From IMG/VR virus record IMGVR_UViG_3300037196_000263, positions 1 to 25,657 of that record: a DNA stretch of 25,657 nt. One strand, written 5' to 3'. Below, one piece after another: positions 6,471 through 13,884 of the stretch (its first letter is position 1; the number at the start of each line of letters is the position of its first letter). A program made the position numbers and the translations under genes. The notes under the pieces are model-generated. The model saw only the letters and a list, made by a program, of their open reading frames with translations. It was not told where the DNA came from and did not search any database. Origin of the DNA: a virus.

Positions 6471-7056
6471 TAAGTATAATCTTTCCACTTAGAGTCAGAG
6501 AGGAAAGGATGGGCCGGTCATATTCTGGTTGATCTCTCTCTTCTTTATAGATCACCGTCTTCACATTATTGATAATAATGGACTTAAAGCAATCCAAACA
6601 CGGAACGGCTGTATTAAAGAGTACCAACCCCTCCTGTCTAGGAAGTATGGAGTTGACAGGATGTTCCAGACTCAACTGGGTCAAAGCAGACACTTCAGCA
6701 TGAACAGTGAGCCGGCAAGTGACCGCTGGGATGCAACCAATCTTCCGGCAGTCACCCTTCAGACCCTCCGGTTTCACGTTGGCTCCCCAGCTGAGAATTG
6801 CCAGGTTCCGGTCAGTCACAACACAACCCATCTTTCGACGTTCACATTCAGCCGTCTCGGCAACTTCATCGATGCGATCGAAGATACCTGCGACTGACTG
6901 CTCGTCAAATTGTGGGATATTTGGGCTGATCTCATGAGGTTCAGCATCAATCCAGTCAAAGGACCGGGCATAGTAGGCTATGCGATGTCCTGGATCAAGT
7001 TCTAGCCTCACCTTGTACGAGTTGAACGGAACATACAATCTTTGAGTGAATTTCAT
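6457..7056 (-). CDS. Deoxycytidylate (dCMP) deaminase
   Basis: The zinc-dependent deaminase signature is complete: HAE at 119-121, in which E121 is the proton shuttle, and PCLDC at 152-156, whose two cysteines complete the zinc site. Extra cysteines at 103, 108 and 114 may bind a second zinc, as in T4-type dCMP deaminases. The reaction converts dCMP to dUMP for dTTP synthesis, a usual step in large phage nucleotide metabolism. The roughly 50-residue N-terminal region before the core is longer than in the minimal enzyme. The ATG overlaps the stop of the coiled-coil gene (ATGA), so it is the last gene of the recombination operon. A related single-domain cytidine deaminase cannot be excluded. 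Confidence 0.85.
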   Translation of the reverse strand: MKFTQRLYVPFNSYKVRLELDPGHRIAYYARSFDWIDAEPHEISPNIPQFDEQSVAGIFDRIDEVAETAECERRKMGCVVTDRNLAILSWGANVKPEGLKGDCRKIGCIPAVTCRLTVHAEVSALTQLSLEHPVNSILPRQEGLVLFNTAVPCLDCFKSIIINNVKTVIYKEERDQPEYDRPILSSLTLSGKIILIKVS

Positions 7057-7337
7057 ACTCCCTCATACTCTCTTAGGAGAGCTTCTCCTTTGGAGATTTC
7101 CTCGGTGATTTCGACCAGCTTGGCAGCCAGCGACTGTTCGAGCTCAGTGGCCTTGGCCTGCATCTCGTCGGCACTCATGTCTTCGGGATCGGCCACGCCG
7201 TATTCGCGCAACTTGTTCAGAGCTTCGGAGAGTTTCTGCTCTTCGATTCCGGCCTCGCGAATCAGTTGATCCTTCTTGCCAAGTAGGACCTTCTGTCGGT
7301 TTTGGACATCGCGCAGGAGAGTTTGGGTATCGGGCAT
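7053..7337 (-). CDS. Coiled-coil protein following the SbcC-like gene (94 aa)
   Basis: The ATG at 7337 follows GAGGT by five bases and comes one base after the stop of the SbcC-like gene. An in-frame upstream start would lie inside that gene and is not needed. The product is almost entirely charged and helical with heptad-like spacing (QLIREAGIEEQKLSEALNKLREY, then KATELEQSL), broken by a GVADPED turn near the middle, which suggests two antiparallel coiled-coil segments. It has no Walker or zinc motif. Position and structure suggest it works with the SbcC-like ATPase, perhaps supplying coiled-coil contacts, but that is inference. Confidence 0.72.
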   Translation of the reverse strand: MPDTQTLLRDVQNRQKVLLGKKDQLIREAGIEEQKLSEALNKLREYGVADPEDMSADEMQAKATELEQSLAAKLVEITEEISKGEALLREYEGV

Positions 7338-7338
7338 T

Positions 7339-8544
7339 CTAGACCTCGTGGATACAGAAACTGGCACCACACTTGGGGCAGGTGACTGAATCCTTCAACC
7401 TGCGCTCTTCCTCAATGGTTTTCCTGAGTTCAGCTTCTTCCTCTTCGTTTTCTTCAAGGACATTGATTGCTGACTGCAGGCGCTGCTGACAACTACCCAC
7501 TGAGGACATAAGTGAAGCGGCTTGTCTTAGATACCCAACCAAGGCTCTGATGTCCTTGATTTCTTCCAACCCGTTATCAGTGTTGGAAATGACGCTATCT
7601 ACAGCATCGGAGATGTGCTCTCCAGAGGCTTTCTTGCTTCTAAGTAAGACTGCTGTACTGTATAACTGGGCAATCATGCGATACAAGGCGAGTAACTCGC
7701 TCCACATATCCCTGACTGTCGATAACCGGGTAATTGCCTGACCAAGCAGCGTGTTGCGCTTCTTGATGATAGCACTCTTTTCCAGCCAAGTTATCAAGGA
7801 CTGTAAGTTGACGACCTCGTCCAATGGTGGAGCAGTTATGTTGGAGATTAGTTGGCGAAGTGAATTGAACTTATCCAAACTTACAGCGGATTCTTGATAC
7901 AAGAAGTTCAAGGTCTCAAATCCCTTGGCTTCGCTCTCTAGCAGAACCAGACCTTCCATGATCGGAGTGACATTGGTCTGAATCTCGGTCAGCTTGTGCT
8001 TACGAGTCTCCGCCTCATTGATCTCAGTAGCAATGGACTTCGCCTCTGAGCCTTTCTGTTGAATCCTGGTGTTAGTCTCGCGCTTCCCCATCTCGAGCTT
8101 CTCAGTCGACGAGAAGGCCCCAAGGATGGCGTTCATTTGAGTTGGCCCAACATCCTGAAGCATGAACTTCGAATCGTGCTGATTCGAAAAGATGGGGTCG
8201 AGCTTTGTGTCACCGATTTCGATGATCCCCATGTTCAGAGCTTTGACTTCATCGGGGATCTCGAGTGCTCCACGCTTGAGGAGCTTGCCATCGATGAGGT
8301 ACTTGTTGCTGTCGCCGACGGATCGTTTGATAGTGATTTTGTGACCCCCAATTTCGAGGGTCACTTCGGTATCTTCTTCTCCCACCCGGATCTGATCTGC
8401 TTCGATCTCATTCCGAATTAGACCTTGCAGAGCACGAACAGCAGCACTCTTGCCGGTGTCACTGTCGCCAACCAGGACGGTCAGTTTTCCCAGGGCCAGT
8501 GAAAACTCTTCCCATGGTTGGAAGTTCTTGGCAGACAGTTTCAT
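7339..8544 (-). CDS. sbcC-like: SbcC/Rad50-like AAA ATPase, N-terminal half with C-terminal CPKC
   Basis: The N-terminal domain is typical of SbcC/Rad50/SMC ATPases: MKLSAKNFQPWEEFSL, then the Walker A loop GDSDTGKS at 26-33 and the early strands of the ABC head. From about residue 140 it becomes a long helical, coiled-coil region (many E, K, L). It ends in CPKCGASFC, with C389, C392 and C397, like the zinc hook found at the middle of full SbcC. The usual second half (returning coiled coil, ABC signature and Walker B) is missing; the protein has 401 residues against about 1,000 in SbcC. Such half-length forms occur in phages and may dimerise differently. The SbcD-like partner is at 3699-4742. 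The ATG overlaps the recombinase stop (TGATG). Confidence 0.8.
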   Translation of the reverse strand: MKLSAKNFQPWEEFSLALGKLTVLVGDSDTGKSAAVRALQGLIRNEIEADQIRVGEEDTEVTLEIGGHKITIKRSVGDSNKYLIDGKLLKRGALEIPDEVKALNMGIIEIGDTKLDPIFSNQHDSKFMLQDVGPTQMNAILGAFSSTEKLEMGKRETNTRIQQKGSEAKSIATEINEAETRKHKLTEIQTNVTPIMEGLVLLESEAKGFETLNFLYQESAVSLDKFNSLRQLISNITAPPLDEVVNLQSLITWLEKSAIIKKRNTLLGQAITRLSTVRDMWSELLALYRMIAQLYSTAVLLRSKKASGEHISDAVDSVISNTDNGLEEIKDIRALVGYLRQAASLMSSVGSCQQRLQSAINVLEENEEEEAELRKTIEEERRLKDSVTCPKCGASFCIHEV

Positions 8545-9824
8545 CAGAAGGTCTCTACATCCCCATCCTTGACATCTTCAACTTCAAACTTCTTGTTGAC
8601 GAAGACCTCGTCATCATCGAAGGCTGCTTCCTCACCCTTGACATAGGTAGCCAGGGCAGAATCAACCTCACACTCGAACTCGGTGGAGTCGACTGTGTTC
8701 ACCAAGAGCTTGCGAAGTTCACCCAGAATCTCCGGATTCTGATTGATGACCAGATCCTGGATCGCCGCGTCCTTGGATGCATACTTGATGATGGCCTCGT
8801 CAGGGTTCTTGCCGACGAAGTAGGTGCGACCGATGTAGTCGATGAACTTGTAGCGACGTCCCAGCTGGCGAACAGAGATGTTCTCGTCCACTCCAAGACC
8901 AGTTCTGAGCCAGAGAGTTCCCTCGCGGAAACCTCCACCGGTCACCTTGTTCTTCAATGAGCGAGCACGAATCTGAGTGACAGCAAAGGGTCCCTTATTG
9001 TCACCTGGCTCGATGATGAACGGATCGTCAGCGAATCCACCGGCTCGGAATGCCTTCACGGTCTTCAGTTCCAGCATGTAGGACGTGTTGTAGCGATTCG
9101 CCATTCCGCCGGGAAGAGTGTAGGGGAGGTTGGTGAATGATGGGTACTTCTGTGCCCACTTGGCGTCGTTTCCGTCCTCGATGCGTGCTCTCTGCTGGTT
9201 GATCATGATGAAGATGCAATCATGCTCAGCAGCGTGAGGCAGAAGAACGTCGTAGAAGTCTTGAATGGCCTTGGCGTGTTTACCCACGGTTGCCTTGAAT
9301 GCGGCACCCGACTGAATGTCCTTTTCGTCGACCTTGGACTTCATGCGAGGAATGGAGTCAAACACGAAGAAGCGGCAGCCGGCATTCATCAGGTCGATGA
9401 CATCCTTGGCACTCTGCTCGATGCTGTCAGGCTTCTTGATGAAGACCATGCTCTCGTCAATGCCCATGACCCTGGCATACTTGCTGTTGGTGGTGCGCTC
9501 GAAGTCGAACGCTGCAGCAGGCTCGCCGGTCTGACGTTGGTAGTTGGCAATGATCCCCAGAGTGAGAGTCGACTTGCCGGCTCCTTCATTACCGTGGATG
9601 TGAATTACACGACCACCATGACAAACCCCTCTCCAGCCCAAGACCTGGTCCATAGTCAGGAAGCCGAACGGAACGAAGGTCTCGTCGACGTTCTCTTCAA
9701 GGACACGCCAGTCTCCCTTGGACTGGGCCTTATACTTGAGGAACTGTTCACGACGATCCTGAATGGTGAAGACGCGGGTGTTGATGCTGCTTCCTGCAGA
9801 TTTCTTGACGGTTGGCGCGGCCAT
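8544..9824 (-). CDS. RecA/UvsX-like recombinase
   Basis: The protein has 426 residues and the RecA core: Walker A GNEGAGKST (78-86), FDFER with the catalytic-type glutamate (109), Walker B RFFVFDSIPRM (151-161) and the INQQRAR segment (208-214), equivalent to the conserved glutamine region before loop 2. After it comes LPGGMANRYNTSYMLEL (237-253), matching the PGG...S.RL region of RecA. The C-terminus is strongly acidic, as in RecA and UvsX, and modulates DNA binding. It would form a filament on single-stranded DNA and drive strand exchange in recombination-dependent replication. The ribosome site (GAGGAGATT before ATG) is strong, and the gene ends at the SbcC-like start. Confidence 0.92.
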   Translation of the reverse strand: MAAPTVKKSAGSSINTRVFTIQDRREQFLKYKAQSKGDWRVLEENVDETFVPFGFLTMDQVLGWRGVCHGGRVIHIHGNEGAGKSTLTLGIIANYQRQTGEPAAAFDFERTTNSKYARVMGIDESMVFIKKPDSIEQSAKDVIDLMNAGCRFFVFDSIPRMKSKVDEKDIQSGAAFKATVGKHAKAIQDFYDVLLPHAAEHDCIFIMINQQRARIEDGNDAKWAQKYPSFTNLPYTLPGGMANRYNTSYMLELKTVKAFRAGGFADDPFIIEPGDNKGPFAVTQIRARSLKNKVTGGGFREGTLWLRTGLGVDENISVRQLGRRYKFIDYIGRTYFVGKNPDEAIIKYASKDAAIQDLVINQNPEILGELRKLLVNTVDSTEFECEVDSALATYVKGEEAAFDDDEVFVNKKFEVEDVKDGDVETF

Positions 9825-9836
9825 AATCTCCTCGGT

Positions 9837-10358
9837 TTACTGGTTTGTCAGAGCATAGTGTGCAAGCAGAAGCGCATCAGCCCTTCCTAGATGCCCGATA
9901 GTTCTGCCACGATACTCATGGCATAGTTCACTGGCACTGTCCGGATAAAGTTGGACTGCTCTCTGTACAGCAGCTTCTTTCTCCTTGGGCATATCCTTCA
10001 TGATCTTGGCCTTCCAAGTGGCCGGATGCACGAGAGAATACGGAATGTGATAAGCCGAAAGCATGCCTCTCCACAGGCCAAATCCCATGCCAAAGTTGAA
10101 CATGGAAGTGACACCCTGACCAGGCATCGCCGACACCTTCTCTAATACGCAGGTGGCCTCATCTGCGGAGTCTGCAAAGGCTTTCAATGCCCTTGCCATG
10201 TCGATTTCGTTGTACTCGGATTTGTTCTTGGTTCCGCTCTTCACCTGGAACATGGCAGGGTCATAGAATTCCACGGAGGTTACAGCACTGTCCACCACCG
10301 TGATGCAAGCTATGGCTCCAGTTTGCCCGGGATCAATTCCTAGATAGACCTTCTTCAT
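9837..10358 (-). CDS. RuvC-like Holliday junction resolvase
   Basis: At 173 residues it matches RuvC in length and motif order. Strand 1 holds the first catalytic acid (GIDPGQTGA, D9), the second is E73 in VLEKVSAMPGQG, and the third site is in HLGRADALLLAHY (H156, D161), as in RuvC's C-terminal helix. The SMFNFG segment after the second acid is also typical of RuvC. RuvC-fold nucleases resolve four-way junctions, needed to debranch recombining phage DNA before packaging. The ATG overlaps the stop of the exonuclease gene (ATGA). Similar phage enzymes are often annotated crossover junction endodeoxyribonuclease. Confidence 0.85.
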   Translation of the reverse strand: MKKVYLGIDPGQTGAIACITVVDSAVTSVEFYDPAMFQVKSGTKNKSEYNEIDMARALKAFADSADEATCVLEKVSAMPGQGVTSMFNFGMGFGLWRGMLSAYHIPYSLVHPATWKAKIMKDMPKEKEAAVQRAVQLYPDSASELCHEYRGRTIGHLGRADALLLAHYALTNQ

Positions 10359-11113
10359 TGCTGCTCCCTGTTCGGTGTGAATGGCTTGACCAGAGGAAAC
10401 GGCTGGGCAGTGAATCCCAACTTGAGTGCCTCCTGCTGCTCTTCTTCCAGTTCACACTCCTTGATGTCCTTGAGCCACTTCTTGCCTTCGCTCTTCCAGT
10501 AGAATCCGCCGGTCTTGGCCAGTTCCCGGTTTTCGTAGGACACAATGGCCTCGATCGTCAGCATCGGAGAGCGAGCCATTCTGAGAACGTCTTCTAGAGG
10601 ATGTAAATCCAAAACTCTCAGCATGGTCATTACATCAAACACGGCTCTGTGAGCAAAATTGTTCACTATGCCATGATCTAAAGCCATGTAAGACAACTTT
10701 TTGCTTTGATGTGAAGGAATTCTTAGATCAATGAGGGTGTCGATGTGTATTTTCTTCTCGAGATCGTACCCCAGTTTTTTAGTCCAAGAAGTGAGCACTG
10801 GAATATCAAATCTCGTACCATTATGAGTGCAAATTGTGTCGACTTGCTCATACCAAGCAAGAAATTGACGCACTGCTTTTTCTTCAGGATATCCCTCTTT
10901 GCTACATAGTTCGGGAGTTATCACTGAAGACTTGAGTACCTGCTCACTCCAGATCACTTCTTTCGGAACTTGCACTAGATAGCTGATGAGTTTAGTTGGT
11001 ATATGGAGATCCGTATCCCACAAAACCAAGCCAACTTCTGTGATCGCACAGATGTTGATATCCAACCCTGTTGTTTCCAGATCAATCCCTAGTATCTTCA
11101 CAGTGATAATCAA
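10355..11113 (-). CDS. DnaQ-like (DEDDh) 3'-5' exonuclease
   Basis: The three exonuclease motifs are clear: Exo I IDLETTGL (D11, E13), Exo II THNGTRFDIPVL (D103) and Exo III HRAVFDVMTM (H155, D160), the HxAxxD pattern of the DEDDh group that includes DnaQ and exonuclease X. The last 90 residues are a helical, charged extension beyond the core and may bind a partner. Likely roles are proofreading or trimming 3' ends during recombination. The start is uncertain: TTG at 11113 is used, with GTG at 11101 as the alternative, and neither has a strong ribosome site. It opens the recombination operon and diverges from the GIY-YIG gene at 11144. Confidence 0.85.
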   Translation of the reverse strand: MIITVKILGIDLETTGLDINICAITEVGLVLWDTDLHIPTKLISYLVQVPKEVIWSEQVLKSSVITPELCSKEGYPEEKAVRQFLAWYEQVDTICTHNGTRFDIPVLTSWTKKLGYDLEKKIHIDTLIDLRIPSHQSKKLSYMALDHGIVNNFAHRAVFDVMTMLRVLDLHPLEDVLRMARSPMLTIEAIVSYENRELAKTGGFYWKSEGKKWLKDIKECELEEEQQEALKLGFTAQPFPLVKPFTPNREQQ

Positions 11114-11143
11114 TACTCATTTTACGACTTCTATAGCCAAAGT

Positions 11144-11926
11144 ATGACGAGAAGAACCCGTGTTCTGCTACCAGACAAACAAAAGTACACTTACTCCATT
11201 CGAAACAAGAAAACCGGCGAAGTGTATTATGGTGTTCGCTATGCAAAATCATGCTCTCCATCCGACCTGGGTGTAAGCTACTTTTCTTCCAGTCCGATTA
11301 TTCTCAAACTTGTAGCTGAGCAAGGAGTTGATGCCTTTGAATGGAGAGTAAGAAGAGTATTTTCTTCATCCTGGGAAGCCCTCCGTTGGGAACATAAGCT
11401 ACTAACTAGAGTTCGAGCTCAGTGTAACCTCAAAATGTACAATCGTCATAACGGAGGTACAATGAGCGATTGGCTACTGCGGGCATCTCCTGAAGATAAA
11501 CTGGCCTTTTCAGAAGCTGTAAGAAAAGGTTACCAGAGCATGAACTCAAAGGAAAGAGAGGAACATAGAGTCAATGTAGCTCTAGGACGTATAAAGTGGT
11601 GGAGATCTTTAACAGCGGAAGGAAAGATGAAACTAGGACAGAAAATCAGCAACGGTCAGAAAGATATGTCTGTAAACGGAAGGAAAGTTCGAAGTGAACA
11701 TACCACGTCTTCTCTCAAGGGTTACTACTCAACATTGAATGAAGAAGAATGGAAAACCTTGTCTGATAAAAGAAGGATTGCGTGGACTGATGAGGCTAGG
11801 AGAAAGAAGAGTGAACAAATGAAGGAGAGATGTAATACTCCGGAGGCTAGGGAGAAGATGAGAATGATGGCTGTTTTGTCTCATAATTCAATTAACCGAT
11901 CTGAGTTCTCTGTAGGTAGAGAATGA
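11144..11926 (+). CDS. GIY-YIG-type homing endonuclease (divergent Seg-like)
   Basis: The N-terminal 100 residues follow a variant GIY-YIG layout: YTYSIRNKKTGEVYYGVRYAK (YSI and YYG for the motif pair), a PSDLGVSYFSSS segment, then F..R.VF....EAL.WEH.LL.R (catalytic-type glutamate near residue 86) and an asparagine-rich closing segment, YNRHNGG. Phage putative endonucleases with a YGVRYA...PSDL...YF.SS pattern belong to this group. The C-terminal 130 residues are very basic and repetitive with NUMOD-like S.E...K pieces (SEQMKERCNTPEAREKMR). It is a plus-strand insert between minus-strand blocks and has no clear ribosome site. Its last codons read into the candidate promoter of the following gene. 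Confidence 0.8.
   Translation: MTRRTRVLLPDKQKYTYSIRNKKTGEVYYGVRYAKSCSPSDLGVSYFSSSPIILKLVAEQGVDAFEWRVRRVFSSSWEALRWEHKLLTRVRAQCNLKMYNRHNGGTMSDWLLRASPEDKLAFSEAVRKGYQSMNSKEREEHRVNVALGRIKWWRSLTAEGKMKLGQKISNGQKDMSVNGRKVRSEHTTSSLKGYYSTLNEEEWKTLSDKRRIAWTDEARRKKSEQMKERCNTPEAREKMRMMAVLSHNSINRSEFSVGRE
11893..11920 (+). promoter_or_regulatory. Conserved two-part upstream element (copy 1)
   Basis: TAACCGATC begins at 11893 and GTAGA follows at 11916, exactly 23 bases from the start of the first box. Between them is TGAGTTCTC, shared almost completely with copy 2. GGAGGGAATAAAG and the ATG of the membrane protein (11942) come just after. The element lies inside the last codons of the GIY-YIG gene. The fixed spacing in three unlinked places suggests a promoter recognised by a phage or altered host polymerase. 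The boxes do not match sigma-70 well. Confidence 0.5.
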
Positions 11927-11941
11927 GTGGAGGGAATAAAG

Positions 11942-12460
11942 ATGGTAGACATGATCGGACTAGGAATGCTTCTGGTGATTGGAGTAGTGGTGATTATGAT
12001 GATTATTGCCTGCATGTGTACGAGCGAAAATGGCCTAATGGTACTCTTTATCCTTGGATTTGCTATCTTACCTTGTGTATTCTTTGGCCCTCTTTGGTTC
12101 TTGGGATGCGTCGGCCTTGCGATCGCTTGGATTATTGGTGTGGGCTTCTTCTCACTTTTGAGCAAGATACAATCCACACCAGTTGAAGTTCAGGTTATTC
12201 GTGTGGATAGCACGTCAGATAGACGCAATCGGATAGTAGTGAAATGGGTTCTAGTAGCACTTGCTGTCATGGTTTTTGCTGTCATGGGCATTGTAGACCA
12301 CTACTCCGCTCCTACACCGGTTACTGTTGGATACAGAATGGAGGATGGTTACAAAATTGTAGATTGCAAAGTTCTTCCCTCTTGGTGCGTTGGAATAACG
12401 GGAAATGGCGCTATTAAAGCTGGCAATATCATATACACCAATGTACCGGCGAATCAGTAA
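11942..12460 (+). CDS. Multi-pass membrane protein of unknown function (172 aa)
   Basis: The ATG at 11942 follows GGAGGGAATAAAG, a strong ribosome site; the in-frame GTG at 11927 overlaps that site and is unlikely. Three hydrophobic segments come early (about residues 4-24, 32-50 and 52-72), then a polar basic stretch (SDRRNR), then a fourth segment at about 101-118. The C-terminal 50 residues are polar with two cysteines (VDCKVLPSWC) that could pair outside the membrane. No transporter, holin or superinfection-exclusion family is recognised. It is the only non-homing plus-strand gene in this stretch. It is preceded by the element shared with the XPD-like helicase and the membrane-anchored gene at 16099-17124, and followed by a terminator. 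Confidence 0.72.
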   Translation: MVDMIGLGMLLVIGVVVIMMIIACMCTSENGLMVLFILGFAILPCVFFGPLWFLGCVGLAIAWIIGVGFFSLLSKIQSTPVEVQVIRVDSTSDRRNRIVVKWVLVALAVMVFAVMGIVDHYSAPTPVTVGYRMEDGYKIVDCKVLPSWCVGITGNGAIKAGNIIYTNVPANQ

Positions 12461-12503
12461 AAGCATGTGAGGATCGGTTGGAAATTCCTTCTAACAAATG
12501 AAA

Positions 12504-12529
12504 AGAGTGAGGGATTTACCCCTCACTCT
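12504..12529 (-). terminator. Intrinsic terminator between convergent genes
   Basis: AGAGTGAGGG (12504-12513) and CCCTCACTCT (12520-12529) form a perfect 10-bp stem with loop ATTTAC. On the minus strand it is followed by TTTTCATTT, a short U-rich tail, so it should end minus-strand transcription from the putative SSB gene. Its symmetric stem may also stop plus-strand transcription from the membrane protein gene, which ends 43 bases before it. It is the clearest terminator in the window. Confidence 0.85.
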
Positions 12530-12557
12530 AATCAGTTAAGATTGTAGAATGAACAAC

Positions 12558-13406
12558 TTACAATTCCTCTACATCATCGAGGGACTGGTCTTCGGCACCG
12601 GCCACCAGAGACTGAAGAACGATCTTCATCTCTGCCAGTGATACCTTCTTGCCCAGCTTGGAATTCAACTTCTTGCGGTCCATGAACTTGGCACAAGCCT
12701 CCTTGACTTCGGCGACGAGTGCTTCGTTCTGGCGCCAGCGAGCGTTGTCGGTGGCCATGACGAACTTGTATCCGATACCGCTGTCCTTGTGGGTCATCAC
12801 GATATCGAGGTCAGTCACAACCTTACCTTCGGGAGCCAGTTCGCTGATGTCGCGGTAGTTGGTCTGTCCCAGCTGAACGTATTCAATTGCCCATTCAATG
12901 GGAGGAACTCTACCGTGTTCATCCTTGCGATACTTGCCATCCTTGGAAGGAGCATTGGTGTAGTGAAGTACCAGAGCAGCAATCGTCAACTGACCGTCTT
13001 CTGCCAACTTCTTGCAGCAGAGGCCAGGTTCATCTTCAGTCGCCAGGCAACGGAACGTGCCCTTCTTGTCGATGAAATGAGTGAGTGCTCTCAGAGGCTT
13101 GAGCCAGGGGATGATGGCGAAGCGGACAGCCTTGCCCTTCTCAGGACGGAGGCGATCCAGGCCACCAGAACGGGACATGGTCTTTTCATCTCCCCATTCC
13201 AGTTCATCAGCGATGCTGTCATCAGTCGCGGCGGCGGCGGACTTCTTGCCCTTGATTACAGGCTCGTCGTCATCACCTTCGTCTGCTCCTGAGGCAGCAG
13301 TCGTCTTCTTCTCAGGCTCTTCAGCCTTCTTGACTTCCGGTTCAGTCGTCTTCTTTGCGGTTACAGCAGCGTCGAGTTCGTCGTCAATTTCAGTGAATTT
13401 TGCCAC
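12558..13406 (-). CDS. Putative single-stranded DNA-binding protein
   Basis: The 282-residue protein has a charged, low-complexity N-terminus (residues 1-65, rich in K, E, D and A), a compact central domain and an acidic end (DQSLDDVEEL), the layout of phage gp32-type SSBs whose acidic tail recruits partners. The core holds RFAIIPWLKPLRALTHFID, then a cysteine cluster (FRCLATEDEPGLCCKKL) that may bind zinc, then an aromatic, basic segment (IEYVQLGQTNYRDI). I recognise the overall look rather than a motif set, so the SSB call is moderate. GGAGATAACAAC before the ATG is a good ribosome site. The HU-like gene just upstream and the strong terminator just downstream fit a highly expressed DNA-binding protein. 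Confidence 0.55.
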   Translation of the reverse strand: MAKFTEIDDELDAAVTAKKTTEPEVKKAEEPEKKTTAASGADEGDDDEPVIKGKKSAAAATDDSIADELEWGDEKTMSRSGGLDRLRPEKGKAVRFAIIPWLKPLRALTHFIDKKGTFRCLATEDEPGLCCKKLAEDGQLTIAALVLHYTNAPSKDGKYRKDEHGRVPPIEWAIEYVQLGQTNYRDISELAPEGKVVTDLDIVMTHKDSGIGYKFVMATDNARWRQNEALVAEVKEACAKFMDRKKLNSKLGKKVSLAEMKIVLQSLVAGAEDQSLDDVEEL

Positions 13407-13488
13407 GTTGTTATCTCCAGTGTTAGTTTGGATTGCGTCGTAGACGCTGGGTATTTAATACTGTTACTAGGCTCTAGCCGGCAGATAA

Positions 13489-13806
13489 CTACTTGACTAC
13501 TTCCAGCTTACGCAGGTCACCCAGCGTGGTGAACTTCACCTTGCGCTTGGTGCTGGTCTGAGTAAGTTCACCGTTGCGGAATGGGTTCTTGCGGAGCTTG
13601 CCCAAGTTGTGCTTCACGATCAGCTTTCCGAGACTCGGAACGCGAAGGGTGTAGCCATCCTGGTCAATATGTGAACTCACGATCTGGTAGACGCTGTCGA
13701 AGACTGCCTTGGTAATCTTCTCAGCTTCCTTCTTCTCGGTAAGTCCCAGCGCAGTTTGCACGGCAGCGAAGATCTGCTCCGGCCCTTCCATCGGAAGTTT
13801 TGCCAT
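13489..13806 (-). CDS. HU/IHF-family DNA-binding protein
   Basis: From the ATG at 13806 the product has 105 residues, close to HU length. The HU pattern is visible in the second half: GYTLRVPSLGKLIVKHN corresponds to the strand leading into the DNA-binding arm, KNPFRNGE to the RNP.TGE arm tip that inserts into the minor groove, and KRKVKFTTLGDLRKLE to the returning strand and last helix. The N-terminal half is helical (KEAEKITKAVFDSVYQIVSSHI), as in HU's dimer helices. Such proteins bend or compact DNA and assist replication or packaging. AAAGGTG lies upstream of the ATG. A 13-base palindrome, TCTCTGTCAGAGA, sits just before the ribosome site and might regulate it. Confidence 0.82.
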   Translation of the reverse strand: MAKLPMEGPEQIFAAVQTALGLTEKKEAEKITKAVFDSVYQIVSSHIDQDGYTLRVPSLGKLIVKHNLGKLRKNPFRNGELTQTSTKRKVKFTTLGDLRKLEVVK

Positions 13807-13821
13807 TGGTTGAATCACCTT

Positions 13822-13834
13822 TCTCTGTCAGAGA
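13822..13834. promoter_or_regulatory. Palindrome upstream of the HU-like gene
   Basis: TCTCTGTCAGAGA is symmetric around its central base and lies 15 bases before the HU-like ATG, touching the ribosome site AAAGG. It could be an operator half-site pair or a small RNA hairpin affecting translation. It is short, so chance is possible. Confidence 0.25.
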
Positions 13835-13884
13835 GTAATCCCTGAAGATTGATGATTCTGAATACTGGGAAATGGTGGATTTTG

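Noticed and set aside
9222-9890. Long plus-strand open frame (222 codons) across the RecA-like gene
   Set aside because: It is fully antisense to a clear recombinase, has no family resemblance and no ribosome site, and its composition is what reverse-strand shadows of a G+C-richer gene give.
12471-12480. GGATCGGTTG, a near copy of the TAACCGATCC box on the minus strand
   Set aside because: GTAGA is absent at the 23-base spacing and no minus-strand gene starts downstream, so it is not counted as a fourth element.
13451-13460. TATTAAATA before the putative SSB gene as a T4-type late promoter
   Set aside because: It differs from the TATAAATA consensus by an insertion, and no second copy is seen in the window.
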